From Gammaproteobacteria bacterium (lineage in GTDB: Bacteria > Pseudomonadota > Gammaproteobacteria > Acidiferrobacterales > Sulfurifustaceae), in NCBI GenBank assembly GCA_004298065.1, contig SCRL01000033.1, forward strand, positions 1 to 46,858: 46,858 nt of DNA. Reading direction: 5' to 3'. The notes under the pieces were generated by a model, which saw only the letters and a program-made list of their open reading frames with translations, was not told the origin of the DNA and made no database searches. This document shows, in pieces, positions 1 to 8,537 of the stretch (its first letter is position 1; each line of letters begins with the position of its first letter). The position numbers and the translations under genes are program-made.

Positions 1-492
1 CGTGGTGCCGGTGTTCTTGCGGTCTACCTTGCCGATGGAGCGCAGCTCGCTCACCTTCTGGCCGTCGGCGAACGACATCATGTGCTCCTTGCCGTCGCGC
101 CGCACCTTCACGTCGAGCCGTTTCGAGAGCGCGTTCACCACCGACACGCCGACGCCGTGCAGGCCGCCGGAGTAGGTGTAGTTCTTGTCCGAAAATTTTC
201 CGCCGGCGTGCAGGCGCGTGAGAATCACCTCGACGCCGCTCACGCCCTCTTCCTTGTGCACGTCCACCGGCATGCCGCGGCCGTTATCGGTAACCGACAG
301 CGAACCGTCCTTGTGCAACGTGACGTCGATGCGGTCGCAGTGGCCGGCGACGGCCTCGTCCACGGAGTTGTCGATGACTTCCTGGGCGAGATGGTTCGGC
401 CGGCTGGTGTCGGTGTACATGCCGGGCCGGCGGCGGACCGGCTCGAGGCCGGTCAGGACTTCGATGGCGGAAGAATCGTAAACAGTGCTCAT
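1..492 (-). CDS. parE: DNA topoisomerase IV subunit B, N-terminal part (cut by window edge)
   Basis: ATPase subunit of topoisomerase IV, which with ParC decatenates daughter chromosomes. The visible 164 codons encode the start of the GHKL ATPase domain. Residues seen: the catalytic Glu motif [11 protein letters not shown] (about 37-47), the ATP-binding DNGRGMPV (69-76) and the ATP-lid glycines GGLHGVG (109-115). The opening [19 protein letters not shown] favours ParE over GyrB, which carries a different N-terminal block. ATG is at 490-492, and the frame runs off the left edge on a codon boundary. Identification is firm; the C-terminal part is outside the window. Confidence 0.95.
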   Translation of the reverse strand, partial: MSTVYDSSAIEVLTGLEPVRRRPGMYTDTSRPNHLAQEVIDNSVDEAVAGHCDRIDVTLHKDGSLSVTDNGRGMPVDVHKEEGVSGVEVILTRLHAGGKFSDKNYTYSGGLHGVGVSVVNALSKRLDVKVRRDGKEHMMSFADGQKVSELRSIGKVDRKNTGTT

Positions 493-517
493 CAGGCGGG
501 TTTCTGGAGGTAACGTG

Positions 518-1105
518 TTATTCGCGGGTCGCGTCCTTCAGGCGGCGCACGAAGTCCTGCGGCCGCAAGGCCGAGGATAATGAATCGGGGTCGCAGACGT
601 AATAGCGCAAGAACTGGAAACGAAACGCATTGACGTCGTAATACTGCACCCGCTCCCATTTCGGTTTTTTGATCGGCTCGAACGTCTTGTCCGGTGTGCC
701 GGCGGCGTAGGTCTTGTATTCCCGCGTCTCACAGTTGTAGCCCTCGAAGAACACATTGCGGACGCCTGACGACGATTCGACCACGAGCGTGAAGCGCGCA
801 ATGCCGTCGGCCAGGCGCGAGACGGATTTTTCGTCGACGTAGATCTTGAGGGTGTAGGTAACAGGCATGCGCACCGGAATCAGGCGCGCGTCCTCGGGCC
901 AGGACGGGAGAGGCGACTCCAGTTCTTTCCACTTCTCTACTTTGGTTTCGTCGAACTTTTCGAAGCCCTCGAGCGCGGATTCCGGGGGCTTGTAACCGGC
1001 GGCGGAGGCAACAAGCGGGGCGATGAACAGAAGCGCGGGCAGGATGGGAACGACGGATGCGTAACGCCGCACCCGGCTGATTTCATGACCTCCCCGCTGC
1101 TGCAT
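518..1105 (-). CDS. CNP1-like family secreted protein
   Basis: A 195-residue protein with a hydrophobic signal segment (about residues 14-36, ending ASAAG), so probably periplasmic. The remainder, with the aromatic-rich blocks [17 protein letters not shown] and [13 protein letters not shown], resembles the CNP1-like family, whose function is unknown. Two cysteines are visible in the mature part and may form a disulfide. The ATG at 1105 has no clear ribosome site. An in-frame GTG at 1072 would give a shorter, more typical signal peptide, so the start is uncertain. It lies 25 bases downstream of parE's start on the same strand and could be co-oriented with it, but no functional link is evident. 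Confidence 0.75.
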   Translation of the reverse strand: MQQRGGHEISRVRRYASVVPILPALLFIAPLVASAAGYKPPESALEGFEKFDETKVEKWKELESPLPSWPEDARLIPVRMPVTYTLKIYVDEKSVSRLADGIARFTLVVESSSGVRNVFFEGYNCETREYKTYAAGTPDKTFEPIKKPKWERVQYYDVNAFRFQFLRYYVCDPDSLSSALRPQDFVRRLKDATRE

Positions 1106-1164
1106 GGGCGCGGAGTATACCGCACTCGCACTCCGCGCACGAGGCGACGCGCGCGGGAATCCCG

Positions 1165-1794
1165 TCAGCCGGCGAGATCGGCGGCGAGCGAGTCGCGCGT
1201 CGCGCGCGGCAACGATGCCACGCGGTGACGGTAATCCGGATGATCGATGCCGACGCCGATACCCGCGCCCTGCTTCACCGCATGCGCCATCGGCGCGCTC
1301 AGCTCGAAACGCAGAAAATGCACCGACGAGGTCTTGGTCTCGTCCTCGCGTTCGAGGTCCTCGTCCGCAATGGCCCAGACCGGCTCGAAACCGTCCACCT
1401 GCACCCAGGTCTTGCGCTCGACGCCCTTGAGGCGGGCAAGCGCGGCACGGCGCTCGTCTATGTCCGGGTACTCGACCATGAACGTCGCCTTCCAGTTGCT
1501 GCCGTCCGGAATCAGCGGGTTGTAGGCCGCAAGCTCGTCGTTGATGCCCTCGGCCTCGAAAATGCGCTCGACACGCAGCATTTCCTGCACCTGATACTGC
1601 ATGGTGAGGCGGTCCTCGAAATAGAGCGTCGCATTCGGGCCGATCTGCACGTGGCGGCTTTTCTTGTGCGCCATCACGCGATCGCGGAATTGCGGGCGGA
1701 TTTCGGCATATTTTTCCAGCGAATACAGGTCCTCGCGGGTAAGTTTTTGCATGATGGTCGTCTCGTGTCCGATGGGCATTATCGCGTCGATCAT
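1165..1794 (-). CDS. DUF3501 family protein
   Basis: Last gene of the rubrerythrin operon. The protein matches the DUF3501 family (opening MQKLTREDLYSLEKYAE, then RVMAHKKSRHVQIGPNATL and FEDRLTMQYQVQEMLR). Function is unknown, but the family is commonly found beside rubrerythrin and a CCG-domain Fe-S protein, as here, so a role in peroxide or redox handling is inferred. Two starts are possible. The ATG at 1794 has GAGGTG overlapping the stop of the upstream gene 9 bases away and suits translational coupling. The ATG at 1752 matches the usual family N-terminus and has GGACACGAG upstream. I see no metal-binding cysteines. Confidence 0.82.
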   Translation of the reverse strand: MIDAIMPIGHETTIMQKLTREDLYSLEKYAEIRPQFRDRVMAHKKSRHVQIGPNATLYFEDRLTMQYQVQEMLRVERIFEAEGINDELAAYNPLIPDGSNWKATFMVEYPDIDERRAALARLKGVERKTWVQVDGFEPVWAIADEDLEREDETKTSSVHFLRFELSAPMAHAVKQGAGIGVGIDHPDYRHRVASLPRATRDSLAADLAG

Positions 1795-1803
1795 GATGGC
1801 ACC

Positions 1804-3153
1804 TCAGATACCGTAGGCCTGGCGCAGCAGGCTCAGGGGATGTTCCGGCCGGCGTCCGTCGCCGAGGCCGTTCTCAATCTGGTGGCCGGCCATGGGGCAG
1901 TCGCTGGCGTAGTGACTCGCCTGCGCCGCCTGCACGCGGCCGACGACGGGTTTACAGATTTTCATCGACACCTTGTGGAACTCGCTCTTGACCGCGTAGG
2001 TACCATCGTGGCCGGAGCAGCGTTCGATGGCCTCGATCTTCGTATCCGGTACGAGACTCAACAGGTCGCGCGTCTTGAGGCCGATGTTCTGCACCCGCAG
2101 GTGGCAAGCAACATGGTAGGCGATCGTACCGAGCGAGTTTCTGAAATCGGTGCGCAGCTTGCCTTCCTTGTGGCGCAGCATCAGGTACTCGAACGGATCG
2201 AAGATGGCGTTTTTCACTCTTTGCACGTCCGGATCATCCGGAAACAGCAACGGCAGCTCCTGCTTGAACATCAGCACGCACGACGGCACCGGCGCGACGA
2301 TGTCGTAGCCGTCATCGACCAGCTTCGCCAGTACCGGGATGTTCGCCTCCTTGGCGCGCTCCACCGCCTCAAGATCGCCGAGTTCGAGCTTGGGCATGCC
2401 GCAGCAACGCTCCTTCTCGGCCAGGACTACCGGGATGCCATTGTGCTCGAGCACCGCAATCAGGTCCTCGCCGATGTGCGGCTCGTTGTAATTGCCGTAG
2501 CAAGTGGCGAACAGCGCCACCTTGCCGCGCGTACGTCCGACGGGCTCCGCCGCACGATTTTCGGATCGGCGCCCGGCGACACGCTTGCGCAAGGTATTGC
2601 TGTGATATTCGGGCAACAGCGCATCCGGATGAACGCCCAGCATCTTATCCATCAGCTTGCGCACCGGCTTCGAGCGATTGGCCGCGTTTACGGTTTGAAC
2701 TACCACAGGGATGCCGGCGAGGCGGCCGACCAGATCCGTGCTGGCGAGGAATTTGTCGCGCGCCCGGACGTCGCCCTTTTTGAATTTGACCGCCTTGGCC
2801 CGCAGCATCAAATGCGGGAAGTCGATATTCCAGTCATGCGGCGGGACATAAGGGCACTTGGTCAGGAAGCAGAGATCACACAGGTAGCAGTGATCCACCA
2901 CTTTCCCGTAGTCCTCCTTCTTGACGCCGTCCACCTCCATGGTGGGGGATTCGTCCACGAGGTCGAAAAGCGTGGGAAAGGCGTTGCACAGACTGACGCA
3001 ACGGCGGCAACCGTGGCAGACGTCGAATACGCGCCCCAGCTCCTTTTCGAGCGCTGCTTCGTCGTAGAACGAGGGCTGGCGCCAATCGAGTGCATGGCGC
3101 GTTGGCGCCTTGAGGCTACCCTCGCGCCGGCTGTCTTCTATTGGTGCCGCCAT
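1804..3153 (-). CDS. Fe-S oxidoreductase with two CCG domains (GlpC/heterodisulfide-reductase-like)
   Basis: A 449-residue iron-sulfur protein. Near the N-terminus are two 4Fe-4S ferredoxin-type cysteine sets ([11 protein letters not shown] and [13 protein letters not shown]). Two cysteine-rich CCG domains follow ([12 protein letters not shown] and the region around CHLRVQNIG and ERCSGHDG), as in GlpC and HdrB/D-type subunits that pass electrons or bind a special Fe-S cluster. The ATG at 3153 is chosen because the frame upstream of it is low-complexity and crosses the intergenic hairpin, and GCGGGAAA lies just upstream. It sits between rubrerythrin and DUF3501, a conserved trio, so it probably supplies or accepts electrons for a peroxide-reducing system. 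The exact reaction is unknown. Confidence 0.88.
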   Translation of the reverse strand: MAAPIEDSRREGSLKAPTRHALDWRQPSFYDEAALEKELGRVFDVCHGCRRCVSLCNAFPTLFDLVDESPTMEVDGVKKEDYGKVVDHCYLCDLCFLTKCPYVPPHDWNIDFPHLMLRAKAVKFKKGDVRARDKFLASTDLVGRLAGIPVVVQTVNAANRSKPVRKLMDKMLGVHPDALLPEYHSNTLRKRVAGRRSENRAAEPVGRTRGKVALFATCYGNYNEPHIGEDLIAVLEHNGIPVVLAEKERCCGMPKLELGDLEAVERAKEANIPVLAKLVDDGYDIVAPVPSCVLMFKQELPLLFPDDPDVQRVKNAIFDPFEYLMLRHKEGKLRTDFRNSLGTIAYHVACHLRVQNIGLKTRDLLSLVPDTKIEAIERCSGHDGTYAVKSEFHKVSMKICKPVVGRVQAAQASHYASDCPMAGHQIENGLGDGRRPEHPLSLLRQAYGI

Positions 3154-3178
3154 TGTATTTCCCGCAATTCGGGGACCG

Positions 3179-3207
3179 AGAAAACCGGGGCCGGCGTGGC
3201 CGGCCCC
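3179..3207 (-). terminator. Intercistronic hairpin, possible attenuating terminator
   Basis: On the minus strand a perfect 9-bp stem (GGGGCCGGC/GCCGGCCCC, loop CAC) is followed by GGTTTTCT. It lies between the rubrerythrin stop and the Fe-S protein start. The stem is strong but the T-run is short, so partial termination or 3'-end protection is likelier than full termination. This would raise rubrerythrin output over the downstream genes. Confidence 0.6.
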
Positions 3208-3235
3208 GATTCTGCTCAAGGCCTCTTGGTGGAGG

Positions 3236-3658
3236 TTACTTGCCCAGCGTGTCGAGCGCCTTCTGGAAACGGTTCGCGTGCGAACGCTCCGCCTTCGCCA
3301 GGGTCTCGAACCAGTCGGCGATCTCACTGAAGCCCTCGTCGCGCGCGGCCTTGGCCATGCCCGGGTACATATCGGTGTACTCGTGGGTCTCGCCCGCAAT
3401 GGCGGCCTTCAGATTGTTAGCGGTCGCGCCGATCGGCAGACCGGTGGCCGGATCGCCGCACTGCTCGAGATACTCGAGGTGGCCGTGGGCATGGCCGGTT
3501 TCACCTTCGGCGGTGGAGCGGAACACGGCGGATACGTCGTTATAGCCCTCAACGTCGGCCTTGGCGGCGAAGTACAGATAGCGGCGATTGGCCTGGGACT
3601 CGCCGGCAAAGGCGTACTTGAGGTTCTCTTCGGTCTTGCTGCCCTTAAGATTTTTCAT
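3236..3658 (-). CDS. rbr: Rubrerythrin, short form without rubredoxin domain
   Basis: A 140-residue ferritin-like di-iron protein that reduces hydrogen peroxide in the cytoplasm. The four-helix bundle carries the iron-ligand motifs [30 protein letters not shown] and [13 protein letters not shown]. The C-terminal rubredoxin (CxxC) domain of classical rubrerythrin is absent, so electrons must come from a separate protein, plausibly the adjacent Fe-S protein. The ATG at 3658 is preceded by GAGGAG at good spacing and matches the family N-terminus ([17 protein letters not shown]). It is first in a three-gene operon with a recognisable promoter and PerR-like palindrome upstream. Confidence 0.95.
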   Translation of the reverse strand: MKNLKGSKTEENLKYAFAGESQANRRYLYFAAKADVEGYNDVSAVFRSTAEGETGHAHGHLEYLEQCGDPATGLPIGATANNLKAAIAGETHEYTDMYPGMAKAARDEGFSEIADWFETLAKAERSHANRFQKALDTLGK

Positions 3659-3705
3659 TGGTCTGCTCCTCATGGTCTGTCTATGACATAACACTATGAA
3701 TAATA

Positions 3706-3723
3706 AAATCGATTTCTCGATTT
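3706..3723 (-). repeat. Perfect 7-bp inverted repeat in the rubrerythrin leader
   Basis: Read on the minus strand: AAATCGA, GAAA, TCGATTT. It lies just downstream of the predicted transcription start and abuts the PerR-like palindrome. It could be a second operator or an mRNA hairpin; the sequence alone cannot decide. Confidence 0.5.
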
Positions 3724-3736
3724 AGAATAAGTCTAA
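3722..3736 (-). promoter_or_regulatory. PerR/Fur-like operator overlapping the rubrerythrin -10
   Basis: TTAGACTTATTCTAA on the minus strand is a 15-bp near-palindrome within the perfect 17-bp palindrome TTTAGA-CTTAT-TCTAAA (3721-3737). It matches the B. subtilis PerR box (TTATAATNATTATAA) at 11 of 14 defined positions. It covers the predicted -10 and fits peroxide-responsive repression of rubrerythrin. The regulator itself is not in the window. Confidence 0.55.
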
Positions 3737-3758
3737 AGTAAGACATGCCGTTCGTCAA
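3730..3758 (-). promoter_or_regulatory. Sigma70-type promoter of the rubrerythrin operon
   Basis: On the minus strand -35 TTGACG (3753-3758) and -10 TAGACT (3730-3735) are separated by exactly 17 bases, about 70 bases upstream of the rubrerythrin ATG. Confidence 0.65.
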
Positions 3759-3927
3759 GTCCTCTGAGGTTCGGTCTGAAAAAGAAAAGCGAACATAACT
3801 AATCGGACTATGCTTGAGGTTGTGAAAGGCGCCAGTGATAGCGGCACAAAGAGCTATTCCTCGTTTTCTTCTCCCTGAATTTATGGCGCCTTTTATCGAA
3901 AACCGGTGACGCTCACTAAAACACATG

Positions 3928-3956
3928 TTGGTATGCGTGCGCGACTCATCTATAGT
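3928..3956 (+). promoter_or_regulatory. Candidate sigma70 promoter for pilB
   Basis: -35-like TTGGTA (3928-3933), a 17-base spacer and -10 TATAGT (3951-3956), 57 bases upstream of the pilB start. The -10 is good and the -35 moderate. Confidence 0.5.
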
Positions 3957-4012
3957 TTCCTGATTCACCCAGCACATCGATGGATTTATAAATAGAATCA
4001 TTAAGTTACGTC

Positions 4013-5734
4013 ATGGCTCTCCCTAATACGGCAAGCACGCTCAGCGGTCTCTCTCTGCGACTCGTCAAGGACAAGCTCCTGAGTCAGCAGGATGCGGAGC
4101 GTATCCAGACCGAGGCCCTGAACAACAAGGTTTCCTTCGTCACACAGCTGGTCGAAAGCAAGAAACTCGACGGCGTGACGATCGCGCGGGTGGCCTCGGA
4201 TGCATTCGGCATCCCTCTGTTCGAGATCGACGCCCTCGACCTCGAAACCGCCCCGGTCAAGCTGCTCGATGAAAAAATCATTCGTCGCCACCGGGTATTG
4301 CCGCTTTTCAAACGCGGCTCGCGCCTGTTCATCGCCATCGCCGACCCCACCAACCTCCAGGCGATCGAGGAAATCAAGTTCCACACCGGTCTCGGCACCG
4401 AACCCATCCTGGTGGAGGAACCCAAGCTCGGCAATGCGATCGAAAAATGTCTTGCTGCCAACGACACAAGCCTGGCCCAACTCACGGGTGGCGACGATCT
4501 TGAAAACCTCGAACTGATCGCCGATCAGGAAACCTCAGAAACATCTGCGGCGGGCGGTGAGGAAGGCATCAACGACGCGCCGATCGTCAAGTTCGTGAAC
4601 AAGGTGCTGGTCGATGCGATCAATCGCGGCGCCTCGGATATCCATATCGAGCCGTACGAAAAAACCTACCGCGTGCGTTACCGCCAGGATGGCGTGCTGC
4701 AGGAGATTATGACCCCACCGCTCGCGCTCGCGAACCGCATCTCCGCGCGCCTCAAGATCCTGGCCAGGCTCGACATCGCCGAGCGCCGCGTTCCCCAGGA
4801 TGGTCGCATCAAGATGCGTGTGTCCAAGAACCGCGCAATCGATTTTCGTGTGAGCACGTTGCCGACACTCTGGGGCGAAAAAATTGTGCTGCGTATTCTC
4901 GATCCCACGTCGGCAACGCTCGGTGTCGAAAAACTCGGTTTTGAGCCGGAACAGAAGGAACTCTTTATCAACGCCATCAACCGCCCGCAGGGCATGGTGC
5001 TGGTAACCGGCCCGACGGGCTCCGGTAAGACGGTAACGCTTTATACCGCGCTCAATATCCTTAACACCCCCGAGAACAATATCTCGACCGCCGAAGATCC
5101 GGTGGAAATCAACCTGGCGGGCATCAATCAGGTCAACGTGAATGAAAAGGCCGGTCTGACTTTTGCTGCGGCATTACGCGCCTTCCTGCGCCAGGACCCC
5201 GACATCGTGATGGTCGGTGAAATTCGTGACCTTGAAACCGCCGAGATCGCCATCAAAGCCGCCCAGACCGGCCACTTAGTGCTCTCGACGTTGCATACCA
5301 ACGACGCGCCGGCCACCCTGACGCGTCTGGTGAATATGGGCGTAGCACCGTTTAACATCGCCTCGTCGGTGCACCTTATCGTTGCGCAACGTCTCGGCCG
5401 GCGTCTGTGCCCCAACTGCAAGAAGCCGCTCGAGCTGCCCAAGGAGGCGCTACAGCGGGCCGGTTTCAACGAAAACGAGCTCGATACCCTGACCATTTAC
5501 GGACCCGTCGGTTGCGATGCCTGCAGCGGCGGCTACAAGGGCCGGGTCGGCATCTACCAGGTCATGCCCGTCTCCGAAGCCATTGGCGAGATCATCATGC
5601 GCGGCGGCAACCAGCTCGACATCGAACGCCAGGCGCTAAAAGAGGGTGTCCCGACCATGCGCCAGGCGGGCCTCAAGAAGGTCCGTGACGGCATCACCTC
5701 ACTCGAGGAAGTCGAAAGTGTCACCAACGTCTAA
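4013..5734 (+). CDS. pilB: Type IV pilus assembly ATPase PilB
   Basis: Cytoplasmic hexameric motor that powers pilus extension from the inner-membrane platform PilC. The 573 residues show the N-terminal T2SSE_N/MshEN-type region, then the secretion ATPase core: Walker A GPTGSGKT (333-340), Asp box around ISTAEDPVEI, Walker B region DPDIVMVGEIRD (about 395-406) and His box TGHLVLSTLHTNDA. A zinc tetracysteine follows (CPNC about 466, CDAC about 502), typical of PilB and not of the retraction ATPase PilT. The ATG at 4013 has only a weak ribosome site. It is followed 20 bases later by pilC and then pilD, the standard pilus core operon. Confidence 0.97.
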   Translation: MALPNTASTLSGLSLRLVKDKLLSQQDAERIQTEALNNKVSFVTQLVESKKLDGVTIARVASDAFGIPLFEIDALDLETAPVKLLDEKIIRRHRVLPLFKRGSRLFIAIADPTNLQAIEEIKFHTGLGTEPILVEEPKLGNAIEKCLAANDTSLAQLTGGDDLENLELIADQETSETSAAGGEEGINDAPIVKFVNKVLVDAINRGASDIHIEPYEKTYRVRYRQDGVLQEIMTPPLALANRISARLKILARLDIAERRVPQDGRIKMRVSKNRAIDFRVSTLPTLWGEKIVLRILDPTSATLGVEKLGFEPEQKELFINAINRPQGMVLVTGPTGSGKTVTLYTALNILNTPENNISTAEDPVEINLAGINQVNVNEKAGLTFAAALRAFLRQDPDIVMVGEIRDLETAEIAIKAAQTGHLVLSTLHTNDAPATLTRLVNMGVAPFNIASSVHLIVAQRLGRRLCPNCKKPLELPKEALQRAGFNENELDTLTIYGPVGCDACSGGYKGRVGIYQVMPVSEAIGEIIMRGGNQLDIERQALKEGVPTMRQAGLKKVRDGITSLEEVESVTNV

Positions 5735-5754
5735 AAGGATGCTAATCCCTCATC

Positions 5755-6975
5755 GTGGCTGCCGTTAAAAAACCCAAGCTCGACATCTACACCTGGGAGG
5801 GTGTCGACAAACAGGGGAAGAAAGTCAAAGGCGAGATGGAGGCCGCCAGCGTGGCGCTGGTCAATACCTCGCTGCGCCGCCAGGGCATCAATCCGCTCAA
5901 GGTCGGCAAGCGCCGCGGCTCGCTGTTCCAGATCAAGAAGAAGATCAAGCCCAAGGACATCGCCCTGTTCACGCGCCAACTGTCGACCATGCTCATCTCG
6001 GGCATCCCGATCGCACAGGCCTTCGACATCGTCGGCAAGGGACACGAAAATCCCAGCGTGCAGAAGCTGGTGAGCAGCATCAAACAGGACGTCGAATCCG
6101 GCACCAGTCTCACCCAGGCGTTGGGCAAGTACCCGCTCTACTTCGATGCGCTGTATTGCAATCTGGTCGCCGCCGGCGAGCAGGCCGGTATTCTCGACAA
6201 CATCCTCGATAAGCTCGCCACCTACAAGGAAAAGATCGAGGCCATCAAGGGCAAGATCAAATCGGCACTGTTCTACCCCACCGCCGTCGTCGTGGTGGCA
6301 TTCATCATCACCGCCGTGTTGCTGGTGTTCGTCATCCCCCAGTTCGAAAGCCTGTTCAAGGGCTTCGGCGCCGACCTGCCGGCGCTTACCAAGATGGTCG
6401 TGGCCCTGTCCAGAGGATTCCAGGACTGGTGGTGGGCGATCGTCGGCAGCATCGTCGGCACGGTCGTGGCCACGGCCTATTCCTACAAGCGCTCGTTGGC
6501 CATGCAACACACGCTCGATCGGACACTGCTGCGTGTGCCGATCATCGGCGAGATCGTCAAGAAGGCGACGATCGCGCGCTTCGCGCGCACACTCGCGACC
6601 ATGTTCGCCGCCGGCGTGCCGTTGGTCGAGGCGCTCGATTCCGTTGCCGGCGCCGCCGGCAACCGCGTCTATTATGAAGGCACGCTGGCGATCAAGAACG
6701 ACGTCAGCACCGGCATGCAGCTCCAGGCCTCGATGAACGCCACCGGCCTGTTCCCGAACATGGTGATCCAGATGGTGGCCATCGGCGAGGAATCGGGCGA
6801 GCTCGATTCCATGCTCAGCAAAGTGGCGGATTTCTACGAGCGCGAGGTCGATGACGCCGTCGCCGGCCTTTCGAGCCTGCTCGAACCCATCATCATGGTC
6901 TTCCTGGGCGTGGTCATCGGCGGGCTGGTCGTCGCCATGTATCTGCCGATTTTCAAGATCGCAGCGTCCGTCTAA
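5755..6975 (+). CDS. pilC: Type IV pilus inner-membrane platform protein PilC
   Basis: Polytopic inner-membrane protein of the GspF/PilC family that links the PilB/PilT ATPases to pilin insertion. It has 406 residues with two repeated T2SSF domains, each around a motif of the type FTRQLSTMLISGIPI (about 79-93) and FARTLATMFAAGVPL. Three strong hydrophobic segments are seen, at about 180-200, 220-240 and 380-400. The start is GTG at 5755. An AAGG lies 17 bases upstream, which is farther than usual, so initiation may depend on coupling to pilB. Length and N-terminus fit the family. Confidence 0.96.
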   Translation: MAAVKKPKLDIYTWEGVDKQGKKVKGEMEAASVALVNTSLRRQGINPLKVGKRRGSLFQIKKKIKPKDIALFTRQLSTMLISGIPIAQAFDIVGKGHENPSVQKLVSSIKQDVESGTSLTQALGKYPLYFDALYCNLVAAGEQAGILDNILDKLATYKEKIEAIKGKIKSALFYPTAVVVVAFIITAVLLVFVIPQFESLFKGFGADLPALTKMVVALSRGFQDWWWAIVGSIVGTVVATAYSYKRSLAMQHTLDRTLLRVPIIGEIVKKATIARFARTLATMFAAGVPLVEALDSVAGAAGNRVYYEGTLAIKNDVSTGMQLQASMNATGLFPNMVIQMVAIGEESGELDSMLSKVADFYEREVDDAVAGLSSLLEPIIMVFLGVVIGGLVVAMYLPIFKIAASV

Positions 6976-7048
6976 CCGGTAACCCCAGGTACCCTGAACC
7001 AGCAGTGCCGGGTCAGGACACACAGGTTACTGTAAAAAAATAAAAGCA

Positions 7049-7930
7049 ATGACCGATATTCACGCTTACCTGACCGTCCATCCGCTGGCCCTGTCGTTGT
7101 CGGCGGCCGTCTTGGGGCTGATGCTCGGCAGCTTTCTGAACGTCGTCATCTATCGCCTGCCGATCATGCTCGAACGGCTCTGGCGCCGTCAGTGCGAAGA
7201 GCTTGCCGAAACACAAAAGAAAACCGCGGAAGAAAAACCGTTCAACCTCGTCTCCCCACGCTCCCAATGTCCGCATTGCGGTCATCGCATCGGGGCGCTG
7301 GAAAACATCCCGGTGGTGAGCTTTCTCTGGTTGCGCGGTAAATGTTCGTCCTGCGGCCGGCCGATCTCGTGGCGTTACCCCGGAATCGAATTGCTGACGG
7401 CCATCCTGTCTCTGGCCGTGGCCTGGCGCTTCGGTGCAAGTTTCACGACACTGGCCGCACTCGCCCTGACCTGGTCGCTGATCGCCCTCACCTTCATCGA
7501 CTACGATCACCAGATTCTGCCGGACGACATCACGCTGCCGCTGCTCTGGGCCGGACTGCTGGTCAACCTTGGCAGCACGTTCGCCTCGCTCCCGTCCGCG
7601 GTCATCGGCACGACCATCGGCTACGGTTCGCTCTGGCTGATCTATCACGTTTTTCGCCTCGCTACCGGCAAGGAAGGCATGGGTTTCGGCGACTTCAAAC
7701 TCTTTGCCGCGCTCGGCGCATGGCTTGGCTGGCAGCAACTGCCGCTGATCATCCTGTTCTCGTCCTTTTTTGGCGCGCTCGTAGGACTGGCGTTCATCGC
7801 GTTTTTCGGCCGCGACCGGCACCTGCCCATCCCGTTCGGACCGTTCCTGTGCGCCGCCGGCTGGGTCGCGCTGATGTGGGGCAACGATCTCACGCGCTAC
7901 TATCTCCAGCTCATGCGCCTGGGCGGCTGA
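7049..7930 (+). CDS. pilD: Prepilin leader peptidase / N-methyltransferase
   Basis: Membrane aspartic protease that cleaves type IV prepilin leaders and N-methylates the new N-terminus. The 293-residue protein has the N-terminal GSFLNVVIYRLP motif and the cytoplasmic zinc-binding cysteines CPHC (about 74-77) and CSSC (about 101-104). The two catalytic aspartates lie in FIDYDHQILPDD (about 149-160) and GFGDFKLF (about 210-217). About eight hydrophobic segments are present. It lies 73 bases after pilC and 4 bases before coaE, so coaE is probably co-transcribed. Confidence 0.97.
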   Translation: MTDIHAYLTVHPLALSLSAAVLGLMLGSFLNVVIYRLPIMLERLWRRQCEELAETQKKTAEEKPFNLVSPRSQCPHCGHRIGALENIPVVSFLWLRGKCSSCGRPISWRYPGIELLTAILSLAVAWRFGASFTTLAALALTWSLIALTFIDYDHQILPDDITLPLLWAGLLVNLGSTFASLPSAVIGTTIGYGSLWLIYHVFRLATGKEGMGFGDFKLFAALGAWLGWQQLPLIILFSSFFGALVGLAFIAFFGRDRHLPIPFGPFLCAAGWVALMWGNDLTRYYLQLMRLGG

Positions 7931-7934
7931 TGCC

Positions 7935-8537
7935 ATGTTGCGGGTTGGGCTGACGGGGGGTATCGGCAGCGGCAAGTCCACCGTCGCCGCACTGTTCGCC
8001 CGGCATGGTGCGCCAATCATCGACACCGATGAAATCGCGCACGAACTACTGGCGCCGGGACAAGCCGCCCACGCCGAAATCGTGGCGGCATTTGGCCAGG
8101 AAATTCTCGATTCCAACGGCAACATTGACCGCACGCAAATGCGCCATCGGGTGTTCGCCGAACCGGCGGAACGCAAGCGCCTCGAAGCGATCCTGCACCC
8201 GCGCATCCGGGCCGAGACGGCCCGACGGCTGGCGGGCCTGCGTGCACCCTACTGTCTCGTGGCGGTTCCACTGCTGATCGAGGCCGGCTTCACCGATCTC
8301 GTCGATCGTGTTCTTGTCATCGATGCCGACGACACGCTGCGCATCCAGCGTACAAAAGCGCGCAGCGGGCTGGGCGAAGCGGAAATCCGGCGGATCATGG
8401 CAAGCCAGGCGAGCCGCCAGGAGCGGCTGCAGAAAGCCGACGACATCATCACCAATAACTCCGACCTCGCGCACCTGGAACGCGAAGTGGCGCGCCTGCA
8501 TGGCGTGTATTCCGCGCTGGCGCCGGCCGGCGCCTAG
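7935..8537 (+). CDS. coaE: Dephospho-CoA kinase
   Basis: Last step of coenzyme A synthesis: phosphorylates the 3'-hydroxyl of dephospho-CoA. 200 residues with the P-loop GLTGGIGSGKST near the N-terminus (about 5-16), the DTDEIAHELL substrate segment and the LIEAGFTDLVDRVLVIDAD block. It follows pilD by 4 bases. The usual next genes of this neighbourhood, zapD and yacG, are absent. The stop overlaps the stop of the converging Nudix-ThiE gene within a single CTAG. Confidence 0.96.
   Translation: MLRVGLTGGIGSGKSTVAALFARHGAPIIDTDEIAHELLAPGQAAHAEIVAAFGQEILDSNGNIDRTQMRHRVFAEPAERKRLEAILHPRIRAETARRLAGLRAPYCLVAVPLLIEAGFTDLVDRVLVIDADDTLRIQRTKARSGLGEAEIRRIMASQASRQERLQKADDIITNNSDLAHLEREVARLHGVYSALAPAGA

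Larger units (their letters stand above)
3659..4012. other. Divergent intergenic region between rubrerythrin operon and pilB
   Basis: 354 bases without a supported gene, AT-richer than the surroundings. The left third holds the rubrerythrin promoter, a PerR-like palindrome and a second inverted repeat. The right end holds a candidate pilB promoter. The middle (about 3770-3900) shows nothing I can name. A 106-codon minus-strand frame here crosses both regulatory elements, has no family resemblance, and is not treated as a gene. Confidence 0.7.

Noticed and set aside
1225-3330. Plus-strand open frame of 701 codons
   Set aside because: It lies antisense to the DUF3501 and Fe-S protein genes, which have clear families, and its translation is low-complexity His/Arg/Val-rich as expected from the opposite strand of GC-rich coding DNA.
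3681-4001. Minus-strand 106-codon frame upstream of rubrerythrin
   Set aside because: It covers the rubrerythrin promoter and operator, shows no family resemblance and has no ribosome site.
5739-5768. Nine-codon leader-like frame overlapping the pilC start
   Set aside because: The ATG has no properly spaced ribosome site and such a short frame is expected by chance.
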